Shown here piece by piece: positions 16,547 through 25,373 of a DNA stretch of 64,000 nt. Below the pieces are notes generated by a model. The model was not told the origin of the DNA, ran no database searches, and was given only the letters and a program-made list of their open reading frames with translations. Source of the DNA: CBDCKN01 sp965219035 (GTDB lineage: Bacteria; Gemmatimonadota; Gemmatimonadetes; Longimicrobiales; Gaopeijiaceae); NCBI GenBank assembly GCA_965219035.1, contig CBDCMR010000003.1:1674001-1738000 (forward strand), read 5' to 3'. Numbering within the stretch: the first letter of the stretch is position 1; every line of letters begins with the position of its first letter. Position numbers and translations under genes: made by a program.

Positions 16547-17713
16547 TCAGGTGTCGGTGCCCGTTGTGCGCACCGCCAGATACTCCGCCCACTGCTCCAT
16601 CAGGACACGGCGGCGCTCGAAGAGGTCCGAGCGGGCGTAGGCCGCCTCCACCTGGTTGCGGACCACGTGGGCGAGCGCCGCCTCCATGACCGCGTGCGGC
16701 GCATCCGTCCGCTCCGCCGCCCAGTCGCGGAAGCTCGAACGGAACCCGTGCGGGACGGCCCCGATCCCCAACTCCCTGAACAGTTCGCTGAAGCGCAAGG
16801 CTGGCAGCCGCGCCCCCCTCGCGGACGGGAACACCAACTCCGACCGGGGCGCGTGCGCCTTCGTCTCGGCGAGAATCTCCCGCGCCCTCCCCGCCAACGG
16901 CACCCGGTGTCCACGCCGGCCCTTCATCCTCTCCGGAGGAATCGTCCACACTCCGCCCGCCACGTCGATCTCCCCCCAGCGAGCCCCGCGCACCTCACCG
17001 GATCGGCAGGCCGTCAGCGCGAGGAACTCGAGGCCCAGCTTCACGGATGCTCCTGCCCCGGATCGCCGGATCGCCTCGATCGCACCGGCCACCTCCCCGT
17101 AGGGCAGCGCCTTGAGGTGCTTCTGGACGTGCCCCGGCTTCGGCAACGCCGCCCGGATCGCCTCGCCTGCCGGGTTGTCCACCCGGTAGCCCTGCGCGAT
17201 CGCCCACTTCATCACCGTCCCGACCCGCTCCCGCACCCGCTTGGCCGTCGTGTGCTTCGCACTCCAGATCGGCATCAGCACGCCCATGACGTCGGCCGAC
17301 GTGATCCGGTCCACCCGCTTCCCCCCGATCCTCGGGTGCGCGTACATGCGAAGCGTCGACGCCCACTGGGCCGCGTGCTTGGCGCTCCACGTCGTTCGGT
17401 GCATCGCGAAGACCTTCGCCGCCGCTCGCTCGAACGTCGGCACCGAGCGGCGGCGCGTCGCCCTCGGGTCGCCGCCCGCTCTGGCCACCTTGCGGTTGGC
17501 CAGCGCGGCGTCCCGTGCCTCGGCCAGCGTCACGAGGCGGACGGGACCGAGCCCCAGCTCCCTGCGCTTGCCGTGGATGAACAGCCGCTGGATCCACTGC
17601 TTGTAGCCGGATGGCTTGACCCGGAGCACGAGGCCGTGCTCGTCCCAGTAGAGCCCCGGCTCGTGGACGCTTCGCACGAAGGCGGCGGTGAGTTTTCTGC
17701 CGTGTTTGCCCAT
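16547..17713 (-). CDS. tyrosine recombinase, P4-type integrase (DUF4102)
   Basis: A 388-residue phage/island integrase. An N-terminal Arm-binding domain (LVLRVKPSGYKQWIQRLFI, ELGLGPVRLVTLAEARD) is followed by a core-binding domain and the catalytic domain: Arg in TACRSGEVRGARW, His/Arg in HGFRSSFRDWAAE, His in AALAHVVRNQVEAAYARSD and the nucleophile Tyr in AAYARSD. All catalytic residues are visible, so it may be functional. P4-type integrases normally use tRNA genes, but none is adjacent. It is one of two recombinases in the island, in opposite orientation and from a different subfamily than 21777-22949. Confidence 0.93.
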   Translation of the reverse strand: MGKHGRKLTAAFVRSVHEPGLYWDEHGLVLRVKPSGYKQWIQRLFIHGKRRELGLGPVRLVTLAEARDAALANRKVARAGGDPRATRRRSVPTFERAAAKVFAMHRTTWSAKHAAQWASTLRMYAHPRIGGKRVDRITSADVMGVLMPIWSAKHTTAKRVRERVGTVMKWAIAQGYRVDNPAGEAIRAALPKPGHVQKHLKALPYGEVAGAIEAIRRSGAGASVKLGLEFLALTACRSGEVRGARWGEIDVAGGVWTIPPERMKGRRGHRVPLAGRAREILAETKAHAPRSELVFPSARGARLPALRFSELFRELGIGAVPHGFRSSFRDWAAERTDAPHAVMEAALAHVVRNQVEAAYARSDLFERRRVLMEQWAEYLAVRTTGTDT

Positions 17714-17786
17714 CTGGTCACCCTTTCGCGATCACCCCACAAGCGCCCAAACACTGCTCCCGGACGCTACGGCGTCTCTCGCTTTG

Positions 17787-18152
17787 ATGGAGACCCGTAG
17801 CTTCAGGTGCTCCCTGCCGGATTACTCGCAGGGCAGGGTGGAGCAAGGCCGACTGCTGGTGGAAACCGGCAAGGAAGAAGCAGAAGCCTTCACCTTTCAT
17901 ATTGACGGCATCGACCATGAGGCGGGCAAAGCGAGGTTGATCGGGAACGCCGGTGCTGACGACCTGACCGTTGTCGGATCGATGTCATCCGTCTCGTTCA
18001 TTGAGCGGACCCCGTCAGGGGCGCTGAACATCACCACTATCTATGCCTGGCGCGACAGCATGGACAGATTCCATGCTGCCCACTCGCGCCACATCGCACT
18101 GCTCGGACCTTACCCCTCGCAACGGTACGGATACTGTGAAGTCTGGCACTGA
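17787..18152 (+). CDS. hypothetical protein, island cargo
   Basis: A 121-residue soluble protein from ATG 17787 (METRSFRCSLPDYSQGRVEQ), with balanced amino-acid use unlike the shadow frames around it. It has a beta-rich centre (LTVVGSMSSVSFIERTPSG, LNITTIYAW) and ends SRHIALLGPYPSQRYGYCEV. The layout resembles small hypothetical proteins carried by alphaproteobacterial genomic islands. No function is assigned. It diverges from the integrase gene by about 70 bp. Confidence 0.65.
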   Translation: METRSFRCSLPDYSQGRVEQGRLLVETGKEEAEAFTFHIDGIDHEAGKARLIGNAGADDLTVVGSMSSVSFIERTPSGALNITTIYAWRDSMDRFHAAHSRHIALLGPYPSQRYGYCEVWH

Positions 18153-18158
18153 GGCACT

Positions 18159-18326
18159 ATGACTAACCGCTTTTTTGCTGACCTTTCTCGTGTTGCCCTT
18201 CGTTCTGCTTTTGCCGGCACCGCCATGCGGGACGCGCTCCTGCGCGCCGACAGGCCGAGCCGCCGACATCCGATATTGATCGGTTCGGGCTTTTTCCCGA
18301 ATGCGCCCCCCGTGGCGCTAAAATGA
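18159..18326 (+). CDS. possible 55-residue protein
   Basis: A frame beginning MTNRFFADLSRVALRSAFAG starts 6 bp after the preceding gene on the same strand and ends at TGA 18326. It is less GC-rich than its neighbourhood (a TTTTTT run near the start), consistent with transferred DNA. It may be a truncated gene. Confidence 0.4.
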   Translation: MTNRFFADLSRVALRSAFAGTAMRDALLRADRPSRRHPILIGSGFFPNAPPVALK

Positions 18327-18588
18327 GGTCTCGAACCTCCTTCGTGAACCAAGCCCGAGTCGCGTCCCCGAGATTCCTAGGGTTAGCGGGAGATCCGCAG
18401 GGACATACTCGTCGTTCCAAATCCCAGCCGCTTCCCCGCGGCCTTCGGCGATCCGCCCTGGACGCTCCGTCACCCGATTCCGTGTCGAGGGCGGGCCCAA
18501 AAGGCTACTGGTCGCTAACCTCGCCAGCCAGGACCGTTCTGGTACCCAGGCGCACTGCACTAATGGCGTACTCGGTAGTACTACGCCT
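18327..18588. other. non-coding stretch
   Basis: I see no gene, RNA or clear signal here. Confidence 0.5.
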
Positions 18589-18930
18589 TCACCGGACCCA
18601 GCCTGCGGCATCTGGAATCCCGCGGCTGAAGAGCACGTCGAGACTGTCCGGACCGGCTTGAGGGGCGAGAGCCGCCGCGTCCGCTTGAGGCATGTCGCGC
18701 AGGATACCCCTCACCTGTCCGGTGCTCGGATCGACGAGGATGGACATGGGGATATCGGTGTCGCTGCCCAACGTCACCGACCCATCGGGTCCTGAGAGCG
18801 TGACGCTTGCCAGGCTGCGGGCCCAGCCGGGCTGAACCGGGAGAACGAAGGCGAAGGACGAACTCCCGTCACCGTCGGCCACGTTGGGCATGGTGAAGCC
18901 GAGTGAGAAGAGCTCGCTTCCGGCATGTGC
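18589..18930 (-). pseudogene. C-terminal fragment of a large secreted metallopeptidase-type protein
   Basis: About 110 codons with real protein character: ELFSLGFTMPNVADGDG, FAFVLPVQPGWARSLASVTL, SGPDGSVTLGSDTDIPMSIL and PDSLDVLFSRGIPDAAGWVR to a natural stop. I recognise this as the C-terminal region of long secreted metallopeptidase-like proteins of Gemmatimonadota/Acidobacteria type; that is memory of sequence style, not a search. The sequence upstream of 18930 switches to low-information composition, so the gene is truncated. A fragment of what seems to be the N-terminal half of the same family lies at 57288-57600. Confidence 0.5.
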
Positions 18931-19046
18931 GTCCGATCCGGTCCTTGGGAACGGTCCCGCCTTCGGCCGGGCCTCGCACCCTCCCACGCCAGCCTCGTGC
19001 GCCTTCTGCGCAGGGGTGCTCCGCCATCGCATTGGCGGCGGCGTTC

Positions 19047-19090
19047 CGGACAGGAGGGACACGTGGGACAACATCGGACAGGAGGGACAC
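19047..19090 (+). repeat. 16-bp direct repeat, possible element end
   Basis: CGGACAGGAGGGACAC occurs at 19047-19062 and 19075-19090 (28-bp period) with GTGGGACAAC between. The GGGACAC core also appears in the gene-boundary repeats. It may be an old transposon end. Confidence 0.5.
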
Positions 19091-19233
19091 TTAGGCGATT
19101 TCCGAGGAGTTGACATCGCGGGAAAGGTCCGTTCACAGTTAGGGGCCTGGTGCGGCTGGCACGGCAGTCATCCAGACCCTGGAGGAGCACTTCGACACAC
19201 GGGTGGACGTGTTTCTGGACAGCACGGGCATGA

Positions 19234-19311
19234 GGCTTCGTCCCGCCGATCCGGCTGAGCGGGCGCGTGGTGCGCTGGGTCGAGGTCGAGTTCGAGGAGT
19301 GGATCCGCTGA
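19234..19311 (+). pseudogene. possible AlpA-type regulator C-terminal fragment
   Basis: Twenty-five codons after an in-frame TGA read GFVPPIRLSGRVVRWVEVEF then EEWIR and a stop. This matches the closing part of AlpA-like phage/island DNA-binding proteins (FPxPxRLGxRxVRWxExEVxxWI). The helix-turn-helix part is absent. Short and decayed, so tentative. Confidence 0.35.
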
Positions 19312-20345
19312 CCGGCGGGAGGGGTGCCGGGGCGTACCAGCCGACCGGTATCGTCTGGCATACGGTGCGGCTCCAAGGGGGCGACGTCGCCGATGAGCGT
19401 CCCCCGAATCACGGCCGCATCTGAGCGCGGAAACGACACGGGGGTCCGATGCGCACTTCGGCGCTTCCGCAGTGCGCACCGGGACCGGCGCGTATCCGCT
19501 GCTGCGGCCACGTCTTGCGCTCACGCGGCCTGTCCGGCCCGTGCCGCGCGGGCGGCACAGGCCGTGACGGTAGCGACCCACCAGTCCGAGGGCCTGGTAC
19601 GGGTTCGGAGCCGGGTGTGCTCGCGCACCCCTGCCCCCGCCCCCTTCGGGTCGCTACCGCACCAGCGATCCGTCCCGGAAGGGTGTCGAGCGCCGCTTCT
19701 CGGCGGCGGCGGACGTGTTGGGCGACCGGCTGGCCGTCGGGGTGTCCGGCATCGCCGACCAAGACCGGGACGCGCCTGTTCCGGCTCGTCTTTCGCCTTC
19801 CCGCATGGGATTGTTGGCCCGGAGCGACCCCTGGCAGGCAGGGGCGAGGGTGTGAATACACACTCGCCTCTATGCCGTACCAAGCCCTCGGGGCGGGGGG
19901 TCGCTCCGGCCACGGCCACAGCGGCCCGTTCGGCAACTGACGACGGGGCCGACTGGCCGCAAGACGTTGGAAGCACAGCGGATGGAGGTTTGGCGCCGTG
20001 TGAATCGCCGGGGAGTCGAAATGTGAATCGCCCCCCCGCGTCGTTTTCACATCGCGGTGCGGCGTAGACCGGCCGCTATTCCCCGAACTGATGGAGCCAT
20101 CGCGCACATGCATCCGCCCGACGAAAGCACGATCCGAGCCCCGACTCCGACAGTCGTTTCCAATACGGAGATGAGCCTGAACGCGGCGGAGTCCGAAGAG
20201 GCGAGGGAGGGGTCGAAGCGTGAGGCAGGTGGAAGTTGAAGGGTTTGTCATTATCCCGTAGACGGTGGAGAGAGGCAACCGGAGGGTGAGCGGTTGCGGG
20301 AGATGCGGGAGGGTCTCCGGGGAGCCTGCGGTCGGCGGGAGGGTG
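19312..20345. other. about 1 kb of decayed island DNA
   Basis: No convincing gene. A stretch of plus-strand sequence near 19680-19800 (SAAADVLGDRLAVGVSGIAD) has coding-like composition but no start, stop or family that I can name. The rest is low-complexity Arg/Pro-rich frames. Confidence 0.5.
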
Positions 20346-21610
20346 TCATGCGGCGGAGTCTCTGGCTTGGCCGATCGCACGGAAGAGGGCGTCGCGGGCG
20401 CGTTGGACGGCCTTGGCGGCGTCGAGGCCGGTGGTGGCGGAAGCGATTCGGTCGAGGGCATCGAAGGTGACACCGGGCCGGAGGAGTCCTTGGGCGCCGG
20501 GCAGCGATCGGAAGTGCTGGTAGGGGGTGGCGACATTGTCCTGCCGGTAGGTCTTTGTGACGCGGCCGCTGTCGCTCGTCACCTCGGTGGGGAAGAGGCA
20601 GGGCCGGTGGAAGTTGAGGAGGGGGCAGAGGCTGTCGCGGAGGAAGGTGTCGAGGCTGGGGACGAGCTCGTGGGGGACATGGACGTGGCCGAGCCACCGA
20701 CGGACGATGCTGCCGTTCTTGGACTCGACGAGCGCGTTGTCGTTCGAGCGGCGGGGCCGGGACTTGGTGAAAGTGGGGACGTGAAGTCGGCTGAGCAGGT
20801 CGGCGACCTCGCGGTTGATGTACTCCGACCCGTTGTCGGCGTGGAAGGCCTGGACGGTTAAGGGGAAGGCGGAGATGAGGTCCTTCAGCACGGGGACCAT
20901 GAACTGCTGGGTGATGCGGCGGGCGGCTCCAAGGTGTTGGAACTGTGTGACTTCGTCGACGATGTTGATGACGTAGGCGCCCTTGCGGCCCTCCAGATCG
21001 CCGAGGTGGACGGTGTCGACGCGCAGGAAGCCGGGCCTGCCGTCCGGCCGCGGCCTGCGGCGCACGCCGAAGCCCACCGGGGTGGGGCGGGTCTCGCGGA
21101 AGGAGAGGCGGCCGGTTCGGTAGATGCGGGACCTGCGGAGGTTGTAGATGTGGCCGTTGGAGATCTCGGCGAGCCGCTTGAAGCGCGCTCGTCGCCGTGG
21201 ACATGGCGCATGCGCCACAGGACCGCCTTGGTCGCGGGTCCGGAGAGCTGGCCGAAGGCCTCGTCGACCTCGGCAAGCAGGGCCGCGTCACCAGGGGTGT
21301 AGCGGCGCGGGAACGGCTTGGCGGGGTGCTTCCTGCGGTGGTCGCGGATCCCCCCGCTCCGGCGGTACTGCTTCACGAGGCGGGTGATCTGGGCCCGCGA
21401 GTAGCCCGTCACCTTCTCCAGGAAGCGCTTCACCAGACCCTTGTCATCCCGCTTCAGGCCGTGGTACCGGAAGCGGACCAGCGTCCGGCGGACGAAGGCG
21501 TAGGCAGAGGTCCGGTCGGTGAGCCCAAAGTCCACCGGCTCGTTGCCTTCCACGAAGGCGCACATCTGGTCGAGCGTCTGAATCCGTTCGGTGCGAAGTG
21601 TCACGATCAT
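20346..21610 (-). mobile_element. IS481-like transposase gene, frameshifted
   Basis: A DDE (integrase-core) transposase in two frames. The N-terminal part starts at ATG 21610 (MIVTLRTERIQTL) with helix-turn-helix sequence (KVTGYSRAQITRLVKQYRRS). It continues to HVHGDER near 21190. The catalytic part resumes in another frame as RFKRLAEISNGHIYNLRRS, with Asp in FLRVDTVHLGD, Asp in FHADNGSEYIN and Glu in ALVESKNGSIV, to the stop at 20346. At the break the DNA reads GAGCGCGCTTCAAG, so removing one GC restores the frame (ER-FKRL). A dinucleotide slip therefore probably inactivated it, unless it is a sequencing error. Clear terminal inverted repeats were not found. Confidence 0.8.
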
Positions 21611-21681
21611 ACTCCAATGATCTCTTCGCCCCACGCTTCGGGCTCATCTCTCGTTGGAAACCGTCTCCCTGCTCGGGCTCA

Positions 21682-21697
21682 CTTGTCATTGGACAAG
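21682..21697. promoter_or_regulatory. palindrome upstream of the second integrase
   Basis: CTTGTCATTGGACAAG is a 6-bp perfect inverted repeat with a 4-nt centre, 80 bp upstream of the integrase start. It could be an operator or recombination-directionality site. Function is inferred from position only. Confidence 0.35.
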
Positions 21698-21776
21698 ACT
21701 CCGACTGGCGAAAACACCCCGCCCGCGCGAGCTTTCAAGCGCGCAGATCGTGCAGTCCCATCACGAGAGGAATCGA

Positions 21777-22949
21777 ATGATGGCACGCACGAAACGAAGC
21801 CGCCGGAGCTACAGCGCCGGCGAATGGGGCCGGAACCGGGTGAGGGTGTTCCCCGATCCCAAGACCGGCCTGATCCAGATCGAGTGGCGGGAGCAGGGCC
21901 GCAGGCGGAGCAAGTCGCTCGGGCATCGCGACTGGGCGCTGGCCAAGAAGCAGGCGGACGAAGTCGCCGCAGGCCGCGCCGGGGCTAACCTCCTTGGGGA
22001 AGCACAGGCCGAGCCGACGCCGCTCACCCTGGAGACGCTGTTTGACATCTACGGTGATGAGGTGACGCCCACGAAGGGCAGGCGATCCCGGAGGTACGAC
22101 CGGGCTGCGACGAAGATGTTCCTGAAGTTCTTCGGAAGGGACCGAGGTGCCGCAACGCTCTCCCAGAGGGACTGGGATCGGTTCATCCGGGTGCGGAGGT
22201 CGGGCAAGGTTGGTCCGAGCGGCAAGCCGGTGTCCGATCGGACCATCGAATACGACCTGAAGTTCCTGCTCGCGGTGCTCAACTGGGCAGGGAAGTCAAG
22301 AGACGAGGAGGGGAGACTCCTCCTTGAGTCGAATCCCCTGCGGGGCCTCAAGCTGCCCAAAGAGAAGAATCCGAACCGGGTGATGCTTACCGAAGCAGAG
22401 TACGAGGCTCTGCTCAGGGTGTCGTTGGAAGTGCACTGGCGGTTCCGTGTGGCGCTGGTACTCGCCCACGAGACCGGCCACCGCATCGGGGCCATCCGGA
22501 AGCTCCGGTGGTCGGACGTCGACATCGAAGGCAGAACCATCCGGTGGAGGGGCGAGCACGAGAAGACCGGCTACGAGCACCGGACGCCGGTGACGACGGA
22601 GGCGCTCGCTGTCTTGGAGGAGGCGCGGAGGCGGAATCCCGGGATCGGCAACACGCCATTGCTGCCAGCACCTAGGGATTCCTCGAAGAGTATGAGTCGC
22701 TCCCGCGCTCGCACTTGGTGGAGGAAAGCCCAGGTGCTCGCCGGGCTGGAGCCGAAGAGGGGCCGGGGCTGGCACTCGCTGAGGCGGAAGTTCGCCTCCG
22801 ACCTCATGGACCAGCCCCTCAAGGTGCTCTGCGAACTCGGAGGCTGGAAAACCGCAACGACGGTACTTCAGTGCTATCAGCGGGCCGACGAGGACCGGCT
22901 CAGGAAGGCCCTTGAGGACCGTAGGAGGGCCCGTTCGGGGTCAATATAG
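21777..22949 (+). CDS. tyrosine recombinase (island integrase)
   Basis: About 390 residues from ATG 21777, with GAGAGG just upstream. An AP2/Arm-like N-terminus (VFPDPKTGLIQIEWREQGRR) precedes a SAM-like core-binding domain and the catalytic domain: Arg in GHRIGAIRKLRWSDVD, Lys in EHEKTGYEHRTPVT, HSLRRKFASD with His and Arg, then LGGWKTATTVLQCYQ, where Trp takes the place of the second His and Tyr is the nucleophile. His-to-Trp at that position is common. It sits about 30 bp from the right boundary repeat, which makes it the best candidate for the enzyme that inserted the island. Confidence 0.9.
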   Translation: MMARTKRSRRSYSAGEWGRNRVRVFPDPKTGLIQIEWREQGRRRSKSLGHRDWALAKKQADEVAAGRAGANLLGEAQAEPTPLTLETLFDIYGDEVTPTKGRRSRRYDRAATKMFLKFFGRDRGAATLSQRDWDRFIRVRRSGKVGPSGKPVSDRTIEYDLKFLLAVLNWAGKSRDEEGRLLLESNPLRGLKLPKEKNPNRVMLTEAEYEALLRVSLEVHWRFRVALVLAHETGHRIGAIRKLRWSDVDIEGRTIRWRGEHEKTGYEHRTPVTTEALAVLEEARRRNPGIGNTPLLPAPRDSSKSMSRSRARTWWRKAQVLAGLEPKRGRGWHSLRRKFASDLMDQPLKVLCELGGWKTATTVLQCYQRADEDRLRKALEDRRRARSGSI

Positions 22950-22981
22950 CGGGGAAAATTAGCGGGAACCGGACCTCGACC

Positions 22982-23005
22982 ATCCCGTAAATTAAATTGG
23001 GACAG
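22982..23005 (+). repeat. right imperfect direct repeat of the island (att-like)
   Basis: ATCCCGTAAATTAAATTGGG then ACAG. It is the partner of 13055-13078 (19 of 24 positions equal, same orientation) and lies between the integrase stop and the broken SDR gene. Confidence 0.5.
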
Positions 23006-23825
23006 TGGGATGAGAGCCTGGGGTCTCCTGCTCGCGAGCCATGTCCAGAATTTCGGCAGGCACCCTCGCCGTGAGACGCGTGGTTCGGATGTAGCCGGGA
23101 GCGACGGCATTTACATTGATGTTCTTGGGGCCGAACTCCACGGCGGCGCTTCGGGTGAAACCGATGATCCCTGCCTTGGATGCAGCGTAGTTGGCGACCC
23201 CGAACTCGCTTCGAAGCCCGTGGACGGATGTAATGTTGACGATCTTGCCCCACTCCTGCGCCCGGAGGTACGGCGCCACCGCCCGGGTGAAATAAAAAGC
23301 CCCCGTAAGATTCGTGTTCAGGACCGTGGACCACTGCTCGTCGTCCATCCGCCAGAGCGCCCGATCGCGTCCCACCCCTGCGTTGCTCACCAGGATGTGG
23401 ACGCCCCCGAGACGCTCCACGGTCTTCTCGACAAATGCGTTGACCTGTTCAGCCTCCCGAACGTCGCATGCCTCGCAAAAAACCCTGACCTCCAACTCCC
23501 GGATGACGCTCGCCACCTCCTGGGCCTCGGCCCTGGACTCCTCGCCGGTGTCCAGGAAGCAGAACGCCACATCGGCGCCTGCCCGGGCGAAGTCCATGGC
23601 GATGGCCCGGCCGATTCCGCTCGATCCGCCACTGACGACGGCCACCTTGCTCCGGAGGCCCTCGAGGTTGCGGAGCGGTCGGGGCTCGGTCTGGATCCCC
23701 ACCTCGTCGAGAAGCTGCTCCACGACGTCCTCCACAGCCGTGGGCTCCGCCGTGCCGATCGGCTCCTGCTCGGACGGCTCGTCACCCAGGGATGATACGG
23801 TCTTCTCGGGTCGTTGGTCGGACAT
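22992..23825 (-). pseudogene. SDR oxidoreductase, N-terminal part cut by the island
   Basis: The frame starts at ATG 23825 with a 55-residue acidic N-terminal extension, then a full Rossmann core: KVAVVSGGSSGIGRAIAMDF, HILVSNAGVGRD, Ser in KIVNITSVHG, and Tyr/Lys in NYAASKAGIIGFTRS. NVNAVAPGYIRTTRLTARVP is the last family-like stretch; the remainder (QETPGSHPTVPI) is foreign and stops at 22992. The usual final 40-50 residues are absent here and a matching C-terminus exists at 12888-13040. Catalytic residues are present, but loss of the C-terminus should disturb the tetramer and substrate pocket. It resembled a FabG/3-oxoacyl-ACP reductase-type enzyme. Confidence 0.8.
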
Positions 23826-23942
23826 GCGTCGAGGGGAATGCTACACGGCCACGCCATCCGGGATCGGAAGGTCTTGACGTGGCAGGTAAACGCCCGTTTC
23901 CGGCATGTTACCGATCGAACCGTGTGTTTCGCAACGGAAGGC

Positions 23943-25178
23943 TCAGGATCCGTTGAGGAGTCCCACGATCTCCCCCTCGGTCAGGGTATGGTCCGTGGCC
24001 TTGGCGGCTTCGAAGAGGATGCGGCAGGCCTTCTCATCGTCGGGGTCGTACCCGTGGGCGGCGAGCCAGGCTTTGACGTTCGAGAGCCCGGACATGGGGC
24101 CTATCTCGATCTCCTGGACCCTCCCCACCATGGAGGCGGGCACGCCCGAGTAGATGCGGTCGGCGAGCCAGGCGTCCCCTTTGGCCGCGGCCTTCACGAT
24201 GGCGGCGGCATGCACCCCCGTGCCGGTGCGGAACGCGTCGCGACCCACCACGGGGTAGCTGCTGGCGAAGGGCACCTGACAGGCCTCGGCCGCCGTGCTG
24301 CAGTACTCGGGCAATCGCGTGAGATCGGCTTCATGGAGCCCGAGTAGCTTGAGGCTCACCAGAAGGAGGTCCATCTCCACGTTACCCACGCGCTCGCCGA
24401 TGCCGAGGGCCGTGCCGTGGATGTGGGTGGCGCCGGCCTCGATGGCCGCGAGGGCGTTGGCCAGGCCGAGACCGCGGTCGCGGTGGCCGTGCCAATCCAC
24501 ACCCACGTCCTCCCCCGAAGGCTCGACGATCTCTTCGATCACGAAGCGGACGAGGGCCCGCACGCCGTCAGGTATGGCATGCCCCACGGTGTCGGCAATG
24601 CAGAGCCGGTGGGCGCCCCATCCGATGGCGTGTCCATAAAGGGCTTTGAGCGTCTCGGGCCTGGCCCGCGCGGTGTCCTCGGTCACGAACATCACCGGCA
24701 GACCCTCCGCGACGGCGAAGCTCACAGCCTCTTCGGACACCGTGAGCATCTTGTCCAGGGTCCAGTCCTCGGCGTACTGCCGAATCGGCGAGCTACCGAT
24801 GAACGTGGAGGCCTCGATGGCGATTCCCACCGCCTGGGAGATCTCCGCGATGGGGCGTACGTCGGCCACGACCGTGCGGGCGGCACAGTTGGCCTCGATG
24901 GACAAGTCCGCCTCCACGATCTCGGTGGCCAGCGCTCGAACGGCCTCGACGGCTCGAGGGCCCGCGCCGGGGAGGCCGATGTCGGCCGTATGGATGCCCA
25001 GCTCGTCCATGAGATGGAGGAGCCGGATCTTCGCTTCGATGGGAGGATCCATCACGGACGGATTCTGAAGCCCGTCCCGTAGCGTTTCGTCATCGAGCTG
25101 GATGCCAGACACCGAGCCCCAGTCGAACGCGTCGTTATCGGCCGAGTTCCAGTCGTGAATGAGGTCCTGCTCGTCCAT
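23943..25178 (-). CDS. 2-isopropylmalate/homocitrate synthase-like DRE-TIM metallolyase
   Basis: A 411-residue enzyme of the LeuA/HMG-CoA lyase superfamily. Signatures: LDDETLRDGLQNPSV (the DRE motif as D-E-T-L-R-D), the metal His pair in VDWHGHRDRGLGLANALAAI, and ATHIHGTALGIGERVGNVEM. ASSYPVVGRDAFRTGTGVHA follows, where LeuA has the S-G-x-H region. A short C-terminal part (LSNVKAWLAAHGYDPDD) takes the place of the LeuA regulatory domain, so it should be insensitive to leucine. It probably condenses an acyl-CoA with a 2-oxo acid, though homocitrate, citramalate and isopropylmalate are all possible. No other leucine genes are nearby. Confidence 0.85.
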   Translation of the reverse strand: MDEQDLIHDWNSADNDAFDWGSVSGIQLDDETLRDGLQNPSVMDPPIEAKIRLLHLMDELGIHTADIGLPGAGPRAVEAVRALATEIVEADLSIEANCAARTVVADVRPIAEISQAVGIAIEASTFIGSSPIRQYAEDWTLDKMLTVSEEAVSFAVAEGLPVMFVTEDTARARPETLKALYGHAIGWGAHRLCIADTVGHAIPDGVRALVRFVIEEIVEPSGEDVGVDWHGHRDRGLGLANALAAIEAGATHIHGTALGIGERVGNVEMDLLLVSLKLLGLHEADLTRLPEYCSTAAEACQVPFASSYPVVGRDAFRTGTGVHAAAIVKAAAKGDAWLADRIYSGVPASMVGRVQEIEIGPMSGLSNVKAWLAAHGYDPDDEKACRILFEAAKATDHTLTEGEIVGLLNGS

Positions 25179-25274
25179 GGCCGTTGGGTTGAGTTGGCGC
25201 TGAAGTGAGACCCCGGGGCCCAGCCGGCGCTCGCACGCAAGATAGCCCGGAGCATGCGAATCCTACAGGTAAGG

Positions 25275-25291
25275 GTGGTGTCCCAGAAGTG
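25275..25291 (+). repeat. gene-boundary repeat, copy E
   Basis: GTGGTGTCCCAGAAGTG, identical over 17 bp to the minus strand of copy C. It lies about 85 bp upstream of the M20 peptidase start, between divergent genes. Confidence 0.7.
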
Positions 25292-25373
25292 GGGCGAGCC
25301 GCGTGAGGAGCGTCTGGCAGAAATCGGGTGGGCACCGTTTGACGCGCCAGCCGTCGGCGCCGAGCTTGGACTC

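Larger units (their letters stand above)
13055..23005. mobile_element. decayed integrative island of about 10 kb
   Basis: The segment is bounded by 24-bp imperfect direct repeats and by the two parts of an SDR gene on one strand. It holds two tyrosine recombinases (16547-17713 on the minus strand, 21777-22949 on the plus strand, the latter next to the right end), an IS481-like transposase, a dead DNA methylase, an MscS-type channel and gene debris. The recombinase next to the right boundary is the likely integrase. The amount of decay suggests an old, immobile insertion, or two nested ones. The boundaries are inferred. Confidence 0.6.

Noticed and set aside
19409..20536. A 375-codon minus-strand open frame
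   Set aside because: It is Pro/Arg/Ser-rich, has no family pattern, and runs over the 3' end of the transposase gene on the same strand in another frame. GC-rich shadow frame.
20346..21777. Terminal inverted repeats for the IS481-like element
   Set aside because: CCAATGA/TCATTGG near 21615-21692 and TTTGTCATTATCC near 20245 were compared, but no consistent pair brackets the gene.
14100..23005. A tRNA gene as the integration site for the P4-type integrase
   Set aside because: No cloverleaf or T-arm consensus (GGTTCGAATCC type) was found near either integrase.
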